Shown: positions 33,000 to 44,448 of the stretch, one piece after another
Numbering within the stretch: the first letter of the stretch is position 1
Layout: every line of letters starts with the position of its first letter
NCBI GenBank assembly: GCA_040437565.1
Contig: JBDOQK010000010.1
Coordinates: 558,001-622,000, forward strand
Source: Albugo candida
Lineage: Eukaryota; Oomycota; Peronosporomycetes; Albuginales
Length of the DNA stretch: 64,000 nt
Reading direction: 5' to 3'
The notes under the pieces: model-generated
Databases searched by the model: none
What the model was told of the DNA's origin: nothing
What the model saw: the letters and a program-made list of their open reading frames with translations, nothing else
Translations under genes and position numbers: made by a program

Positions 33000-35900
33000 A
33001 GGGCAGACGCCGGTCGCGAAAGGGCCGGCATTCTGGAGGAGAAAGAAGAGGTCAAGGAAGAACCAAGGGACACGCAGAGCAAGCTGCTGGATCTCTTCAC
33101 GGGTCTCACGGAGCGAACGGGAGCGCATGAAGGCGTCACAAGGGCGCCTGAAGGAGAAGGACTGTTTGAAGGGCCACGAGGCTAGTTTTTTTGTCTCGGT
33201 GTTGGGGCAGGGCAAGGCATAACCAATGAGACGTTGATCGTATCGCCACCGAGGCGTGTGCCGCCCAGCGTATCGCAATCCACGTACTTTGGTGCAAGAC
33301 AGCCTGGATACGTTGATGCAGCAGCCAACGTTTACATGGCGCAGGCGCCGCCGCTAGTGCTTCCACAGCATTACGTGTCACCACCCATGTAACAGCCGGC
33401 GTCTCACCAAACATGGCATCAGGACTCCAATACTACCGCGTGCCGGATACGCGACAGAGGAAGCTGGGCATCCGACCATTTTGATGGCAAGAAATTGTAT
33501 CAAGGACTCGGAAGTGGTTTTCTATCTTGGAGAGATTTGTTAGACAGGTCATGTTCGCGGAGCGAGCAAGTGGTTTCCAGTGGAGTGAAGACGTCAAGGT
33601 GGACGTACTAGGGCACCACTTGACCGGATGGTGGTCACCTGCGCATATCGGTGCGCGGGAGTGTGATTATTACAACGATAGTAATGGGAAAAATAACCAA
33701 GGTGCGCTTGACGGATTTATACTTCGCCGCAAACCTCGAGAGGAACATTATTTCGTATGGAATGTTGGAGGGTAAAGGGTGTAAAATATCCACTGGGCCA
33801 GTATCGTGTTCTAGCCGCATTGAACGAAGGACCGGCTGTTTCGACGTAGGAGTACGCAATAACGGGTTGGTTGTGCGCGCACAAAAATGCGAACTAGATA
33901 CGACGGGACGAGACGTGATGATGTCAGTACTCTCGCAACACGAGGAGAACGTAGGTCAGCATGTGCAGAAAGGGTCGCTACTGCACTTCTATAAACGGCT
34001 TGCTCATCTTAATCACGACACTATCATCAAGATGGCCAAGGACACCGCATAAGGAATACAGCTCACGGATGAGCTGCGCGCTAACTGCTTGTCTTGCGTT
34101 CAAGGGAAACAGACCAAGGATCCACAGTCGTGAAAAGAAACTGGAAGAAACGCACCGATCGATTTGATTGAAGGAGTCATATGCTCCGACTTAGGGGGAC
34201 CGATGACCCCGCGGGACAGGTTGGGCAACCGTATCATGGTGAATTTAATCGACCAACGGACAAATTAATGTCGCGCTTTCTTGGCAAAGTCCAAAGATGC
34301 TGCAGCTCAGAAGTTCAACCACTTAATGGCTTTCTTTGAGCGACACTTCAACTATCGGATTCACGTTTTGAGGACGTAGGGTGGAGGAGAATACAAGACA
34401 TTAGACCTATTCTTCAAGAAAACTGGTATTACACGGCAGGTGAGCGAGCCACGTAACCAAGAAAGTAATAGAAAAGCAGAGCGTATGCACCGCACCATCA
34501 TGAACATGGTGCGAAGCATGCTCTTCGCTTGTGGATTGCCGTTAGGCTTCTGGGTAGATTCCGCGGAATATGCGGTGTGTATTCTTAAACGGAGCCTAAG
34601 CAAAGCGAATTTGGGAAGACAGTTACCGTTGCAAATGCTCACGAAGGGCATCCCAGACTTGGGCGACATAGTGGTTTTTGTCTCGCCGTTCACGGTGCAT
34701 AGAGGGTTTATGTGCCAAGGGAGAAGATCTTCACAGTCACGCAACACGCTCGAATCGTAGAGACACTGACCGAGGAGCAGAATGCGTAGTTACGTCGTGT
34801 GGATCTAACGGAGGACGATGAAACAGTAGGCTATAAGGGCGGTTATCCGTCGATAGAAATCCCAATACCGGTTCCATGAGGGAAATTCAAGGGACGAGGA
34901 CAAAGTAAACCCTAGACGCGCGGTGCGCACATGACCGGGACAGGGCGCAAAAGGCACGCGGAAATGCTGAAGAAAGTGAACAGCCTGGTGAAGTGATAAA
35001 TAGCGTGCAGAAGGCGAAGCCAAAGAATTATGAGCAAGTCGTGAAGAGTGAGCACAGTAAAAGTGGGTAATTGCAATATTGGGTTACCTGCAAGCGCTCG
35101 AAGACAACGGAGTTTGGTTGTCGTAGTGCCACCTAACAACAGCCACGTGCAGCACACAAAATGGGTCTACAAGACCATAACAGATACTGAGGGAGCTATC
35201 GAACGGTTCAAGGCGAGACTGGTTGCCTGTGGTAATCAGCAGGTATGTGGCGTTGATTATGGTCTTGCTTGCTGCTGTTATGGAGTTGAGCACGGTGAAG
35301 GTGATTTTAGTGCTTGCGTTGCGCTGTGTACGTGAAGGTTGATAACGAAGAACATTTGGATATCTACTTGGCGATTCCGCAGGGGATAAATATTTGAAAA
35401 TGGCACTTTGCGACAATTTGGCGTGCAAGACAAATTGTACTTAGCGCTACAACTGAAAAATCTCTTTATTGCCTCAAGCAGGCGGGCCGCCTGTGGAGCA
35501 AACAGTTACACGCCAGGCTGGGTGAGGCAGGATTCACGCAGTATGAAACCGATATGTGCTTGTACTATAAGCACCAGGGAGACGATGTGACTATTGTCGG
35601 CGTTTACGTGGACGACTTACTAGTCACAGCGTCCAGTCCGAGGATGGTAGAGCTGTTTTCGAGGAGATGACATGTTTATCGATTNNNNNNNNNNNNNNNN
35701 NNNNNNNNNNNNNNNNNNNNNNNNNNNNNNNNNNNNNNNNNNNNNNNNNNNNNNNNNNNNNNNNNNNNNNNNNNNNNNNNNNNNTGTGCAAAAAGCAAAC
35801 CGGGGTTTCGCTTTCGACAATGGAAGCCGAGTTTGCGTCGGCCTTGCACGCTGCACGAGAATAGCTAGGACTGAGAGAGTTGATGCGCGAGATTGGGTTT

Positions 35901-36150
35901 CAAGTGCAGGCTCCGATGTCAGTGCTGATGGACAACCAGGCTGCTATCAGACAGCTGGAGACTGAAGGAGTATGTCGAGTTTCAAGCACATTGATGTGCG
36001 CATGAAGTTTATACGCGATTATGCGAGTAAGGACATCGTGAAACCGAAGTTTGTGGAATCGCGCCTAATGAAGGCGGACTTCCTGACAAAAGTGTTGCCG
36101 GCTCAAAGAATTGCAGAACTACGAGAGCTATTTAATTTTCTGTAGCCATA
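33000..36150 (+). pseudogene. Copia C gag-pol, decayed
   Basis: Protease-linker region with NLERNIISYGMLEGKGCKIS near 33740. Integrase has LLHFYKRLAHLNHDTIIKMA (33985) and NRKAERMHRTIMNMVRSML (34467). DLGDIVVFVSPFTVHRG is near 34660. Reverse transcriptase has KWVYKTITDTEGAIERFKAR (35160), LKQAGRLWSKQLHARLGEAG (35470) and an intact YVDD active-site motif at 35605-35616. A gap (35685) removes the RT-RNase H junction. RNase H has STMEAEFASALHAARE and LMDNQAAIRQLETEG. Stops and frame changes are present throughout. Confidence 0.8.
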
Positions 36151-36174
36151 AAGTGTGGGACGACCTAGGATGAG

Positions 36175-36365
36175 TACTGGAAAAAACTGCAAGATGGTGA
36201 GAGTGTGTAGAAGTTCGGCCGACCATTTTCGGCGGGTAGGTGCAGCCACGATCTGTTTATAAAATGGTTGGATGGTAGAGATCGTTTGAAACTTTGTTTG
36301 TAGGACGTTGAAATCAACTTCACTTCTACTTTTCACAGCATCCTCTCGACTTGTAAAGTCTAACA
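36175..36365 (+). repeat. Copia C 3' LTR
   Basis: TACTGGAAAAAACTGC to AAAGTCTAACA; partner of 32759-32944. Confidence 0.7.
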
Positions 36366-38430
36366 ATTCCTACCGAATTCGATGAATTTTGTCTCGAGAT
36401 AAAGAGTAGTCCGAAACTCATCCCGCAGCAGCAGATCAATAAGTTTCCGTGTTGACATTTATTGATCGTCCATGTTACTCTCCTAATTGTGTCTGAATTT
36501 CAGATAGAGATATATAAATACGGACTTAGAGTAGTATCTATGTTACCAACCCAGCGAAAATGATAGAAGCACTAGCTCAATAGTTCAATAAAGTGTTCGT
36601 GCCCCCCGATTTCAGAGAATTTAAAGAGCTCCCACTGGAGTTTATGGAAGGTAAGTGACTATAGCTGTTTGATATGCATACAACCTCAGATGTAGCGCAA
36701 CACATGATGCTTTAAATGCATCCCGTATTGCTGCTATGTACACTTCATGGACTTGGAATAAGTAACAGTCTCGGCGGTCAAATCGACTATAGTATGAAAT
36801 GCGGTCTAGAATGAAACACTACAAACCATGTCAAAATTCAAAGTAAAACAATATGATGAGTCTTATGGTAATCCTATGACGAAATACTGTGAAAGTATTT
36901 GCGAGATATATTTGAGATACTGTTTGATCTCTCGACCACGAAAGGAAAACGTCATAGCATAATGCAGGTATGAAAAATATCAAGATCCTAAGAAGAGTTA
37001 GAAAGGTAGCGTGGGAAGCACTTTCCATGTTGCGTGTTTATGAGCGAATATTAAAAGCATGAATAGATTCTATGAAGCACGGGGACGACAGCTAGAAGCT
37101 CGTTCAATTCGGAATTGGCTGTGCACAATCATCGGTGAATAGTGACTTTGCCGACTAGTTGACCCTCTAGAGGATGTGAAACAGCCATTGATTCGAATGC
37201 GGCGGGCAAAGAATATGAGAAAGAAGATTCATCTTGATCGAGAATCCGAAGCGTCCTAGCTAATTGGGAAGTGATGATGTGGCGTGGAACAGATCTGTGT
37301 GGACGTCTTCTGAATTCCCTAGCAGCGATCCCGACGTGCAAACTTCGCGTCATATTTGATCTGCTGCATCGTTATGCAAATCGAATGCTCCATCAATATC
37401 GTCTCTAATGAATTTGAGACTTTTCAAATCAAGATAAGTTCATCGACAGCTACGATATGCCTAAAATGATTATCCTTGAGATGAATGAAGTCAACGTCAT
37501 CGCCAAAAATACAATGAGCGTCGAATTCATGCATGTAGGAAGGTCTGGCTGAAAGGACATAGGGAAAGAGCACTCGAGTAGAATATGTACTAGACCGGTA
37601 CGGAAATTACGAAAACTACTATTGTATGCAATAATCACTAGAGAACCATGTGTCGCATAGAAATTCAAGGCAAAGTCGTACTTTTGTATCACATATGAGC
37701 GTCGTTGCGAGATAAGCATCATCTCGATTAAGGGTGATGAAGCTTGGATGGAGTTCAATTCATGTCGGTAGATAACTTTTAATGTCCTCATGAGAATGCT
37801 GTCGAGCATGTACATAATTGTATGAAACCGACTACTTTGTTGCGATTGCCAGACGAGTTCCGTTAATGTGATGCATTGGTATGCAATCTGACCTGAAAAT
37901 ATCATATCCACATACTATCAAGAATGTCACTCTCACAATTAAACACACATTAAGTATCGAACGACTCATGCCTAACTTTATCATCACTCCCAAAAGCTAC
38001 TCCAGATACTTTAGATACAAAAAATCATATTTTTTGATTTTTTCGATATGCATTTGACTTGCATTCTGATAACAACTTCTTCGAAATGTTGACTACTTCG
38101 AAAGTGAAAAAAGTCTCAACACAAACACATCTGTTATCAACTTCAGCATGTACATGGACTGGATACTAGCTCTATCAGGTTTAGAGTCATACTAAACTGA
38201 TCCCGGCCGAATTCCTTCATCATTAGCATGTTATTGACTAGTAAGGTAACTACACTAAGAGCATGACAAAGCTTGAATCAGTACCGAATCCTCACCAGGT
38301 CAGCCAACCAGGTATGCGTGTCGAAATGAGCCACTTCAACGCTTCATCACTCAAGGGGCTATAACACACGTTTTTCCGTACGGTAAGTGAACCACAATAA
38401 ACTGATATGAACTTGACCATGTTATGCTCA

Positions 38431-40185
38431 AGCACACTGAATTATCGGAATATCTCACAAGAACTTCATCCCCCAGCATACAGATAGCCGAATTTTGCAT
38501 GCATATTTACATGTTACTGCGGAAGAAAAAAAGCGGTGAAAAATCTCTTAGTGCACATGATCGCATTCTTGGCACCAAGAAGGTCACATAGCAATACGCA
38601 GATATGCCTATTTTACGCAAGTCCAGTTCACGGCTGTCAGGGATGCCCACTTGTTGATTATTTTGATCTCTTGCTCTGCTGGGTCTTTTTAGTGAGCTCA
38701 CAATGTTCACATCTCGAGACTTCCGTAAAACAGCTCGCAGTATCTACTACCACGCATGCATACGAATTTCGATAGATACCAGAATTACTTCTTTTAAGAT
38801 CGCCAGGCACTCGAGACACTTTCCTATATCGTAGAGCTCCATTCGATGACAATGAACTTCAAAAGCTCCTTATATGTGTTGAGGGTAATATCACTGTCAA
38901 TTCTCACAGGATCTTGTAAATGTATGCTGTTCGAATGAATAGCATCCATCCCCACCTCATTCCGGCGATTCGTATGAGCATTAGGGTTGAGAAGAATACG
39001 TCTTCACGGATCCTATTCTAGATACATTTTAAATTGACAGAACGCATCTGATAAAAATACAACACGGCTCCATTGCTTGTCGTGCACTTAGCAACATCCA
39101 TCATTGACGGTCGTTTGGGTATTTTGACCATGGTTGCTCGTCCTGGAAGCTCATTGCATGTGTAAATGCTTGTTCTTCTTGCTTCCTGAATGATGTAGAT
39201 AGGCAATGAACACATTTGATGTCGCCACGAGTTCATGAATCGCCTATATGCAATCTCTGATTGAGTTGTTACTTCCACCTTGGGATACATTTCCTGGAGG
39301 TTGGGCGTGCATTGTATCAGCTGAGTCTTCATTATGTAATAGAATTAAGTCCCCACAAAGTGGTTTAGCCATTTCAAAATATTTAGTGATGTCTTGAATA
39401 TTACCAAAGGGGTGTATGATAAGCTACCCGCCTTGTGCGTCCAAATGAGTTCAAGCTACCACAATGCTGCTTAACCAAGGTAGAGTAACAACTTGCAAGG
39501 ACGCTGTGACATCTATGATTCTGGGCATTTCTATCCTAAGTAGCCAAGCAACAGTCATTCTGCTTTGACTCTGTAGTATTCTAAATACCTACCGACTCAA
39601 ACACTCCCTCGTATTCAACATCATCATCGAGCAGCTTCGCGTTATTTCATGTGGCTTGTTCGGATATATGATGACAATGTTGGTAGTTCAGTGACGAAGT
39701 AGCGCCTGTGCACCATCTCTTGCAAGACCCTAAGATACTTCCTGCACCTTCTCTGGCTGAACATAAGAAGTATGTTGCTACCTGCATGCCAATAGAAACT
39801 GTTGGTGGTATCCCCACATATGGATTAGATTGACAGTCAAAATCACGATGGAGATGTTAGCAGACCACTATCCCGAAATGGTTGTGGTGTGCTATTTTCC
39901 GGTGTGGATAGTCAACTTTGCCAGTACCTTGGGAGCCTCTTCTGAAGGCTATTTCCAAGGGTCGATTTTGTAGTGGACCTTGATACTTGTTTTAGTCATC
40001 ACGTGGCGCGTCAGACTTGATTATCAATATAATACAAAAGAAACAAGCTGGCTTGTCGCGTTCAATAGTATTGATTGAACAAGAATATTCTTCCCCACTC
40101 CAAGGCTTAGTGATAACGACGAGAAGAAACATGCTAGAAGCTACATCCTATCCTGGAAAAGCATCATTGGCTCATATGAAAAGTG
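38431..40185. other. No gene seen; includes copia-like relic
   Basis: Short frames only. The block at about 39780-40010 aligns with 24283-24500 in copia D (shared TTGACAGTCAAAA- and GTGGATAGT-type phrases), so part of it is an old copia relic. The rest is unassigned. Confidence 0.35.
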
Positions 40186-41488
40186 TCATCGCGTTGATCT
40201 GGTTGCTACCTGTCTATGCAGTTCGTTCTTTCCTTTTACGCGGGCATTGTAGTTGTTCATTGCATGAATCGGTGGACGTGACACGGTTTTCTTATGAAGT
40301 AGGGAATCTTTGACTTCTTCTAAAATTCCAGATGGCTGCATACTTCGAGACTTCCATTTGCCATTTGACGTAGTTTGCTCCATTCGATAACCAGCGTATT
40401 CTTTCAACTTACCATCCACGTCAGCTTTCCAATTTTGCATCAGACATTTCTGAATATGTGATTCGAGAGCATCATTTGTAGCATTCATGATCGATTGCAT
40501 TGACTGTTCACTACGCCTGCATGACATTGCTTTGCATGATGCAGAATCAGCACTTTCTGACGTCCTGTGATTGACAACTGGAAGAAAATTTTGGTCGGTC
40601 TGCTGCTGGAGTGATGTGCAGTCTTTAATTCTTCTAAATGTTTTCCCGTGATGTGAGCTGTCGTTACTGACCGTCATCTCTTGGCGCTGCAGCTTGGGCA
40701 CTACTTGCATAAAAAAAGCTACCTTTTGACTCAATTTCTGAATCATCTGTTCCTGTAACTGCCGATCTTGACGCAATTGTCGATATTGTGCCTTTAAGGT
40801 ATCGTGAGCATGGAGAATCTTCTCCACCTGAGCATTCTGATATTTGATTTCCATCTGATAATGTTTATTCTCACGAGCAACACTTTCCGTGGTCTGGCTC
40901 ATTTGGCTCTCCAACTCATGCTTCAAGGTATCCTGTATCGACTCAACAGCAGCAATTTTGTCCCGTTCCCACCGTTTCTGCTCTGCAAGTAACTTTTGCT
41001 CCAAATAGCGCACTTGTTTATTTTGTTGCTCCATGATATGTTGATTTTGAGCCTCCAGCTCAGCAATTGTAGCAAGCATTTCCTGCTTCTCCATTCCAAA
41101 TTTGTTCAACGCAAGAATTTGTGCCTCTCTTTCGGCAAGTACGGAAGTCAGATTGTCATGATTTGACAAGATTTCTCCATAAAGCTGCTTATACTCTTCT
41201 TCCCTACAAACAGACAAGCTATGAAATAAAAGTGCAGTACGATCGACAGCTTGGCTGCTTGAGAATTTGCTATTATGACATATATCAGATCTTGCATCTT
41301 GACGGCTCTCGATCACATCGACTGAGGGTATCGATGGTGGCAGTCTTCCTAGCTTGGAGGAAAAGCTCTCATCGGCAATTTTTCCCCCAACCTGCAATAT
41401 CTCCAATAGCGAGCGATTCATCTCTTGTGATTTTTCGTATTTTTCCATAACATCTTCTAAGCGTTTGGCACGATATGCCAAAACTCGT
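40186..41488 (-). CDS. Coiled-coil protein, main part
   Basis: An uninterrupted frame of about 430 residues runs from the gap at 41489 down to a stop at 40186. It is rich in Glu, Gln, Lys and Leu. A long coiled-coil stretch runs roughly from residue 130 to 280 of this piece (for example RYLEQKLLAEQKRWERDK and YRQLRQDRQLQEQMIQKLSQ), followed by a polar tail with basic ends. It starts YRAKRLEDVMEKYEKSQE, which continues exactly from the N-terminal piece at 47334-47567. I do not recognise a family; a structural or cytoskeletal role is only a guess. A decayed paralog lies at 46460-47033. Confidence 0.75.
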
Positions 41489-41588
41489 NNNNNNNNNNNN
41501 NNNNNNNNNNNNNNNNNNNNNNNNNNNNNNNNNNNNNNNNNNNNNNNNNNNNNNNNNNNNNNNNNNNNNNNNNNNNNNNNNNNNNNNN

Positions 41589-41807
41589 AGCGGTGTGTTT
41601 TTGTTGTACATATTGTTCGATACCATCACTCTTTACGTACTCGGACTGGGACTCTAACTCGGATCCGGAATTGACGATGTATAGCACGTGCACTTTGAGA
41701 TCTGATTGGAGTACTTGGAAATCCGAATCATTCTGTATATAGCGTATGGCTGCATTGGTCGCTGTTGAAATAGCAGCCAACAACAAGAGCGTCAACAAGC
41801 TAGCCAT
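41589..41807 (-). CDS. ER-targeted N-terminus, probably of the KDEL PDI-like gene
   Basis: Starts MASLLTLLLLAAISTATNA, a typical signal peptide with a likely cut after the small residues, then AIRYIQNDSDFQVLQSDLKV, HVLYIVNSGSELES and on into the gap at 41489. The pattern of a charged segment followed by a beta strand (HVLYIVNSG) suits the start of a thioredoxin-like domain without a CxxC site. The PDI-like gene at 47914-48989 lacks its start and enters from a gap, so this piece may be its first part, implying misplaced contigs. Alternatively it is the start of a different secreted protein. Confidence 0.55.
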
Positions 41808-41829
41808 ATGAACGATTAATGTTATGCAA

Positions 41830-42191
41830 TTCCTCCAAATTGATTTTGATTCTGAAGCACTTTTACAGGATGTTGGAGAATGATGACACGTGTCGGAGCT
41901 GTAGCCATACTACGTATACATGTATACCCCAATGTATCACCGGACACGCTTGAAGAACAGGATTTCAATGGCATATTATTGACCAATTATATCAATCTTA
42001 TTGCAAATGCGCGATATTCCAGCAGCGATAGTGCGCAATGTCAATTACAAGATCATATGTCCGTTTATATGGGAGCATGCTTCGTGACACACCGACATCA
42101 ACGATCGGGTCGCAAGCTGTCGCTTCCATAGACTATCTATGTATGGCAGGCCGCTACAATGTTTTCTGGAGTCATGTGTCGGTACTTTTCA
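41830..42191 (-). other. Possible RRP4 C-terminal region, broken
   Basis: Beyond the stop at 42192 the minus strand has ISRICNKIDIIG in one frame and SGDTLGYTCIRSMATAPTRV in another, ending near 41834. Both resemble the helical end of RRP4. Frame changes mean either unseen introns, sequence errors or decay. Confidence 0.35.
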
Positions 42192-42919
42192 TCAAGGTGG
42201 AGAATTGCTCGATGCTGCAAAATGTTTATCTTGAAGATTGAACCCGGTGTCTTCTTGCATACTGCGTGTGACCCACATGTATCCGTTCGTCCCAATGATA
42301 ACATCGATGTTCAGATCCTCCCCAAGTGTGATCATATGCTGCTTCATCCGTTTCACCAATGCGGGGGAAACGCAAACAAGTTGCCCATTCTCTAGTTTTC
42401 CATAACGCAAGCTACGAGTGTGCAGAGTTAGCGTACCATCGTACCGAACTTCCTGAATCTCAGCACTGATGAGATCATTTTCTAGGAAAAAGTTTCGCAT
42501 CTGCAGTTGATCTTCATATGTTCTTCTCCGCTGTGTCCCGCCCGGAAGATATACAGCACCTGGAAGTAGCAATGCGTGATGTTGGCCATTCACATCGATT
42601 TCCAGCGTTTATTCCCCACTTCTACGACTCGACCGACCACAATGTCCCCGACTTCTCCAGAGTATCGTGATGCGATTGGCCGAACGGATATGAGTTGATT
42701 CACTCTGTCTACGACACCAGCAACACTGGCAATTAGTTCTTGATTACCAAAGTACGCTCCGTGCCCTCGTAAAAAAGCTCCACTTGCGCTATCGATCACT
42801 TGGCCAGGTAGCACAATTCCGATATGCTCGTCGGTAGGCTCTATTTCACACGCTTCATTAACCACGTATTCATGTTGCGCGCTGGCACTTGCTTGTCGCA
42901 ATCGGGTGGTGATGTCCAT
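42192..42919 (-). CDS. RRP4: Exosome complex component RRP4 (EXOSC2-like), one frameshift
   Basis: RRP4 is an RNA-binding cap subunit of the exosome, which degrades and trims RNA 3' to 5'. From ATG at 42919 the N-terminal and S1 domains read IGIVLPGQVIDSASGAFLRG, HGAYFGNQELIASVAGVVDR and YSGEVGDIVVGRVVEV. After GNKRW the frame stops, but the next frame continues VNGQHHALLLPGAVYLPGG, HTRSLRYGKLENGQLVCVSP and the KH-domain GTNGYMW motif. The join needs one extra base in the T run at 42599-42601 (A run on the coding strand), a typical sequencing-error site. The C-terminal helices are unclear downstream. The gene lies 100 bp after the PAP stop at 43020, on the same strand. The family identification is firm; intactness is not. 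Confidence 0.85.
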
Positions 42920-43019
42920 TTATTAGGCGTGATTGACCTAGCGTGGTCGACATTATTATAATCGCTTTGCAGATACAGTCAAAATGGTGAAGAATAAAAG
43001 CGATAATCAAGGAGTATAT

Positions 43020-44288
43020 TCAAGATGTTTGTAGATTCGATACATTCTTGCTTGAAAAAGGTGCGTCATGGGCTACTCGCGGAATATTGACTGTGTGAAT
43101 TACTTTGTAAGCTTCATTTGGGCCAGCATCTACAACAACAAATTGAGCTGTAATCTCTTTTTTTGTAAACGACAATGCAAGAAATCCATAAGAAAGTTTT
43201 TCTTCTTCCTGTTGCCAAAGGAAGGCATTTTCGGAATTTTTCGTGCCACGACTCAAGGCCCTAGCTTTTATTCCACCTCCATTTCCGGATGTGAGATAAG
43301 TAGTATACTCGTACTTATGGTAAGCCATCGTGTGATCGTGGCCATTGAGCGATAAGGTGATACCGCATTCTTTGAAAAGGTTGAGCCAACGCTTTTGTTT
43401 TTCCACGTCCATGTGCATTAGCACGTTATAATGTGAGACCAGCACTTTGTAGTCCGCTTTAGAAACGCAAGCTTTCGCTTCTACCATTTCGAATGATTTG
43501 TCTTCCCAGTTGTTCAGATGATCAACGCACGCCTTCACAACATCAGGTTTAGCTGTGCACGTTTTCTCTCCCGTCTTTGGACTTTGACAACTTCTCCAAT
43601 TATTCGGCACCGGTTCGCACTGGCAGCAAATACTCCTCCTGCTCTTAATTGAGTTCATGTCCACATAGTACAGGTCAACAACAAGGTCATCATTGGTGAA
43701 TGTCTCTGTATAAAAATTTTTTTTCGCATGCCAGAGTTTATTTTCTTTAGCGTAGCCTGTTTGTGCTTCTGCCATATCGTTGAGCGCTTCGATTACCTTC
43801 TCTTTAGTGTCGCATGTTATCCTTTCCAATGTGAATTTATCGTCATCTACATCCACATCTGCACCTACATCTACAATTACCTTTTGAATGCACAAAGGCG
43901 CCCCCTGACCAAAATCGTGGTTTCCATAAACACCACTCCACTCGATCACTTCTTTATGCAGCTCCTTGTAGACTTCTACATAGCTCACTTCCAACCGTTC
44001 GGTACGGTTAAATGTTCTCACTCCGTAAGGGTAAAAACTGTCTCCCAAATCCAAAACATGACATGCGCCATGTTTTTCGGTCCACGAATTCATGATAGCC
44101 GCCACAGACTTTTGATTCTGTATCATATATGTACCATCATCCGGGGCGCCCCAATCGCCCAGTGCCATCACATTGATCTCACCTTGCCGGTTTCGACTCG
44201 ATTTATCATAATAAGAATGGGTGAAGCTTAAAACGATAAGGGTCTCATATATAGCGACCACAGATAGAATTGCCATGTACCTGACCAT
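43020..44288 (-). CDS. Secreted purple-acid-phosphatase-like protein
   Basis: 422 residues. An N-terminal hydrophobic leader (MVRYMAILSVVAIYE...) suggests secretion. All five purple acid phosphatase motifs are present: GDWG (44-47), GDSFY with the Tyr ligand (82-86), GNHD (122-125), VSHYN (284-288) and GHDH (316-319), followed by a GNGGG turn. A CCQC cluster (221-224) and further Cys suggest disulfides. A short acidic DVDVDDD insertion sits near 145. It should hydrolyse phosphate esters outside the cell or in the secretory path; the substrate is unknown. Paralogs are at 14574, 49129 and 55098. Unlike two of them it lacks the long Thr/His linker. The shared CCAAT/palindrome lies 134 bp upstream. 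Confidence 0.9.
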   Translation of the reverse strand: MVRYMAILSVVAIYETLIVLSFTHSYYDKSSRNRQGEINVMALGDWGAPDDGTYMIQNQKSVAAIMNSWTEKHGACHVLDLGDSFYPYGVRTFNRTERLEVSYVEVYKELHKEVIEWSGVYGNHDFGQGAPLCIQKVIVDVGADVDVDDDKFTLERITCDTKEKVIEALNDMAEAQTGYAKENKLWHAKKNFYTETFTNDDLVVDLYYVDMNSIKSRRSICCQCEPVPNNWRSCQSPKTGEKTCTAKPDVVKACVDHLNNWEDKSFEMVEAKACVSKADYKVLVSHYNVLMHMDVEKQKRWLNLFKECGITLSLNGHDHTMAYHKYEYTTYLTSGNGGGIKARALSRGTKNSENAFLWQQEEEKLSYGFLALSFTKKEITAQFVVVDAGPNEAYKVIHTVNIPRVAHDAPFSSKNVSNLQTS

Positions 44289-44421
44289 ATTTGCAATGGT
44301 TGAGAAAAACTGAAATATATGAGATGAGATCTCGAATGATCAGAAGGCGCAAATCTTGCCATCCTACGCCCCACGAAAGCCCATCAGTTCAATTTTTAAG
44401 ATGATTAAGTTTTTTTAAAAT

Positions 44422-44448
44422 CGGAATAGCGTTCCGAGATTTGATTGG
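44422..44448 (-). promoter_or_regulatory. CCAAT box plus imperfect palindrome
   Basis: On the minus strand CCAATCA is followed by CGGAACGCTATTCCG, whose nearest base is 134 bp from the ATG at 44288. The arms CGGAA and TTCCG are inverted repeats around five bases. Confidence 0.5.

Larger units (their letters stand above)
32759..36365 (+). mobile_element. Copia C, LTR retrotransposon inserted in repeat R
   Basis: Direct LTRs of 186 and 191 bp enclose a decayed copia gag-pol. The flanking 5-mers ATTTC (32754-32758) and ATTCC (36366-36370) look like a target duplication with one change. R copy 2 continues on both sides and R copy 1 shows the uninterrupted site near 4625. Confidence 0.8.
29175..38430. 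repeat. Diverged long repeat R, copy 2, split by two elements
   Basis: The three segments 29175-29504, 32162-32758 and 36371-38430 line up in order with 3700-9106. The breaks fall exactly at the ends of a mariner-like element (29505-32159) and copia C (32759-36365). No convincing gene is seen in the repeat itself. A 153-codon minus-strand frame at 37450-37911 has no counterpart in copy 1. Confidence 0.55.

Noticed and set aside
37450-37911. 153-codon minus-strand frame in repeat R
   Set aside because: No counterpart frame in R copy 1, no motif, and a composition typical of a chance frame in AT-rich DNA.
40804-41450. Plus-strand frames opposite the coiled-coil gene
   Set aside because: Antisense shadows of a long, well-supported minus-strand frame.
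43728-44231. 167-codon plus-strand frame
   Set aside because: Antisense of the PAP gene at 43020-44288, which has all family motifs.
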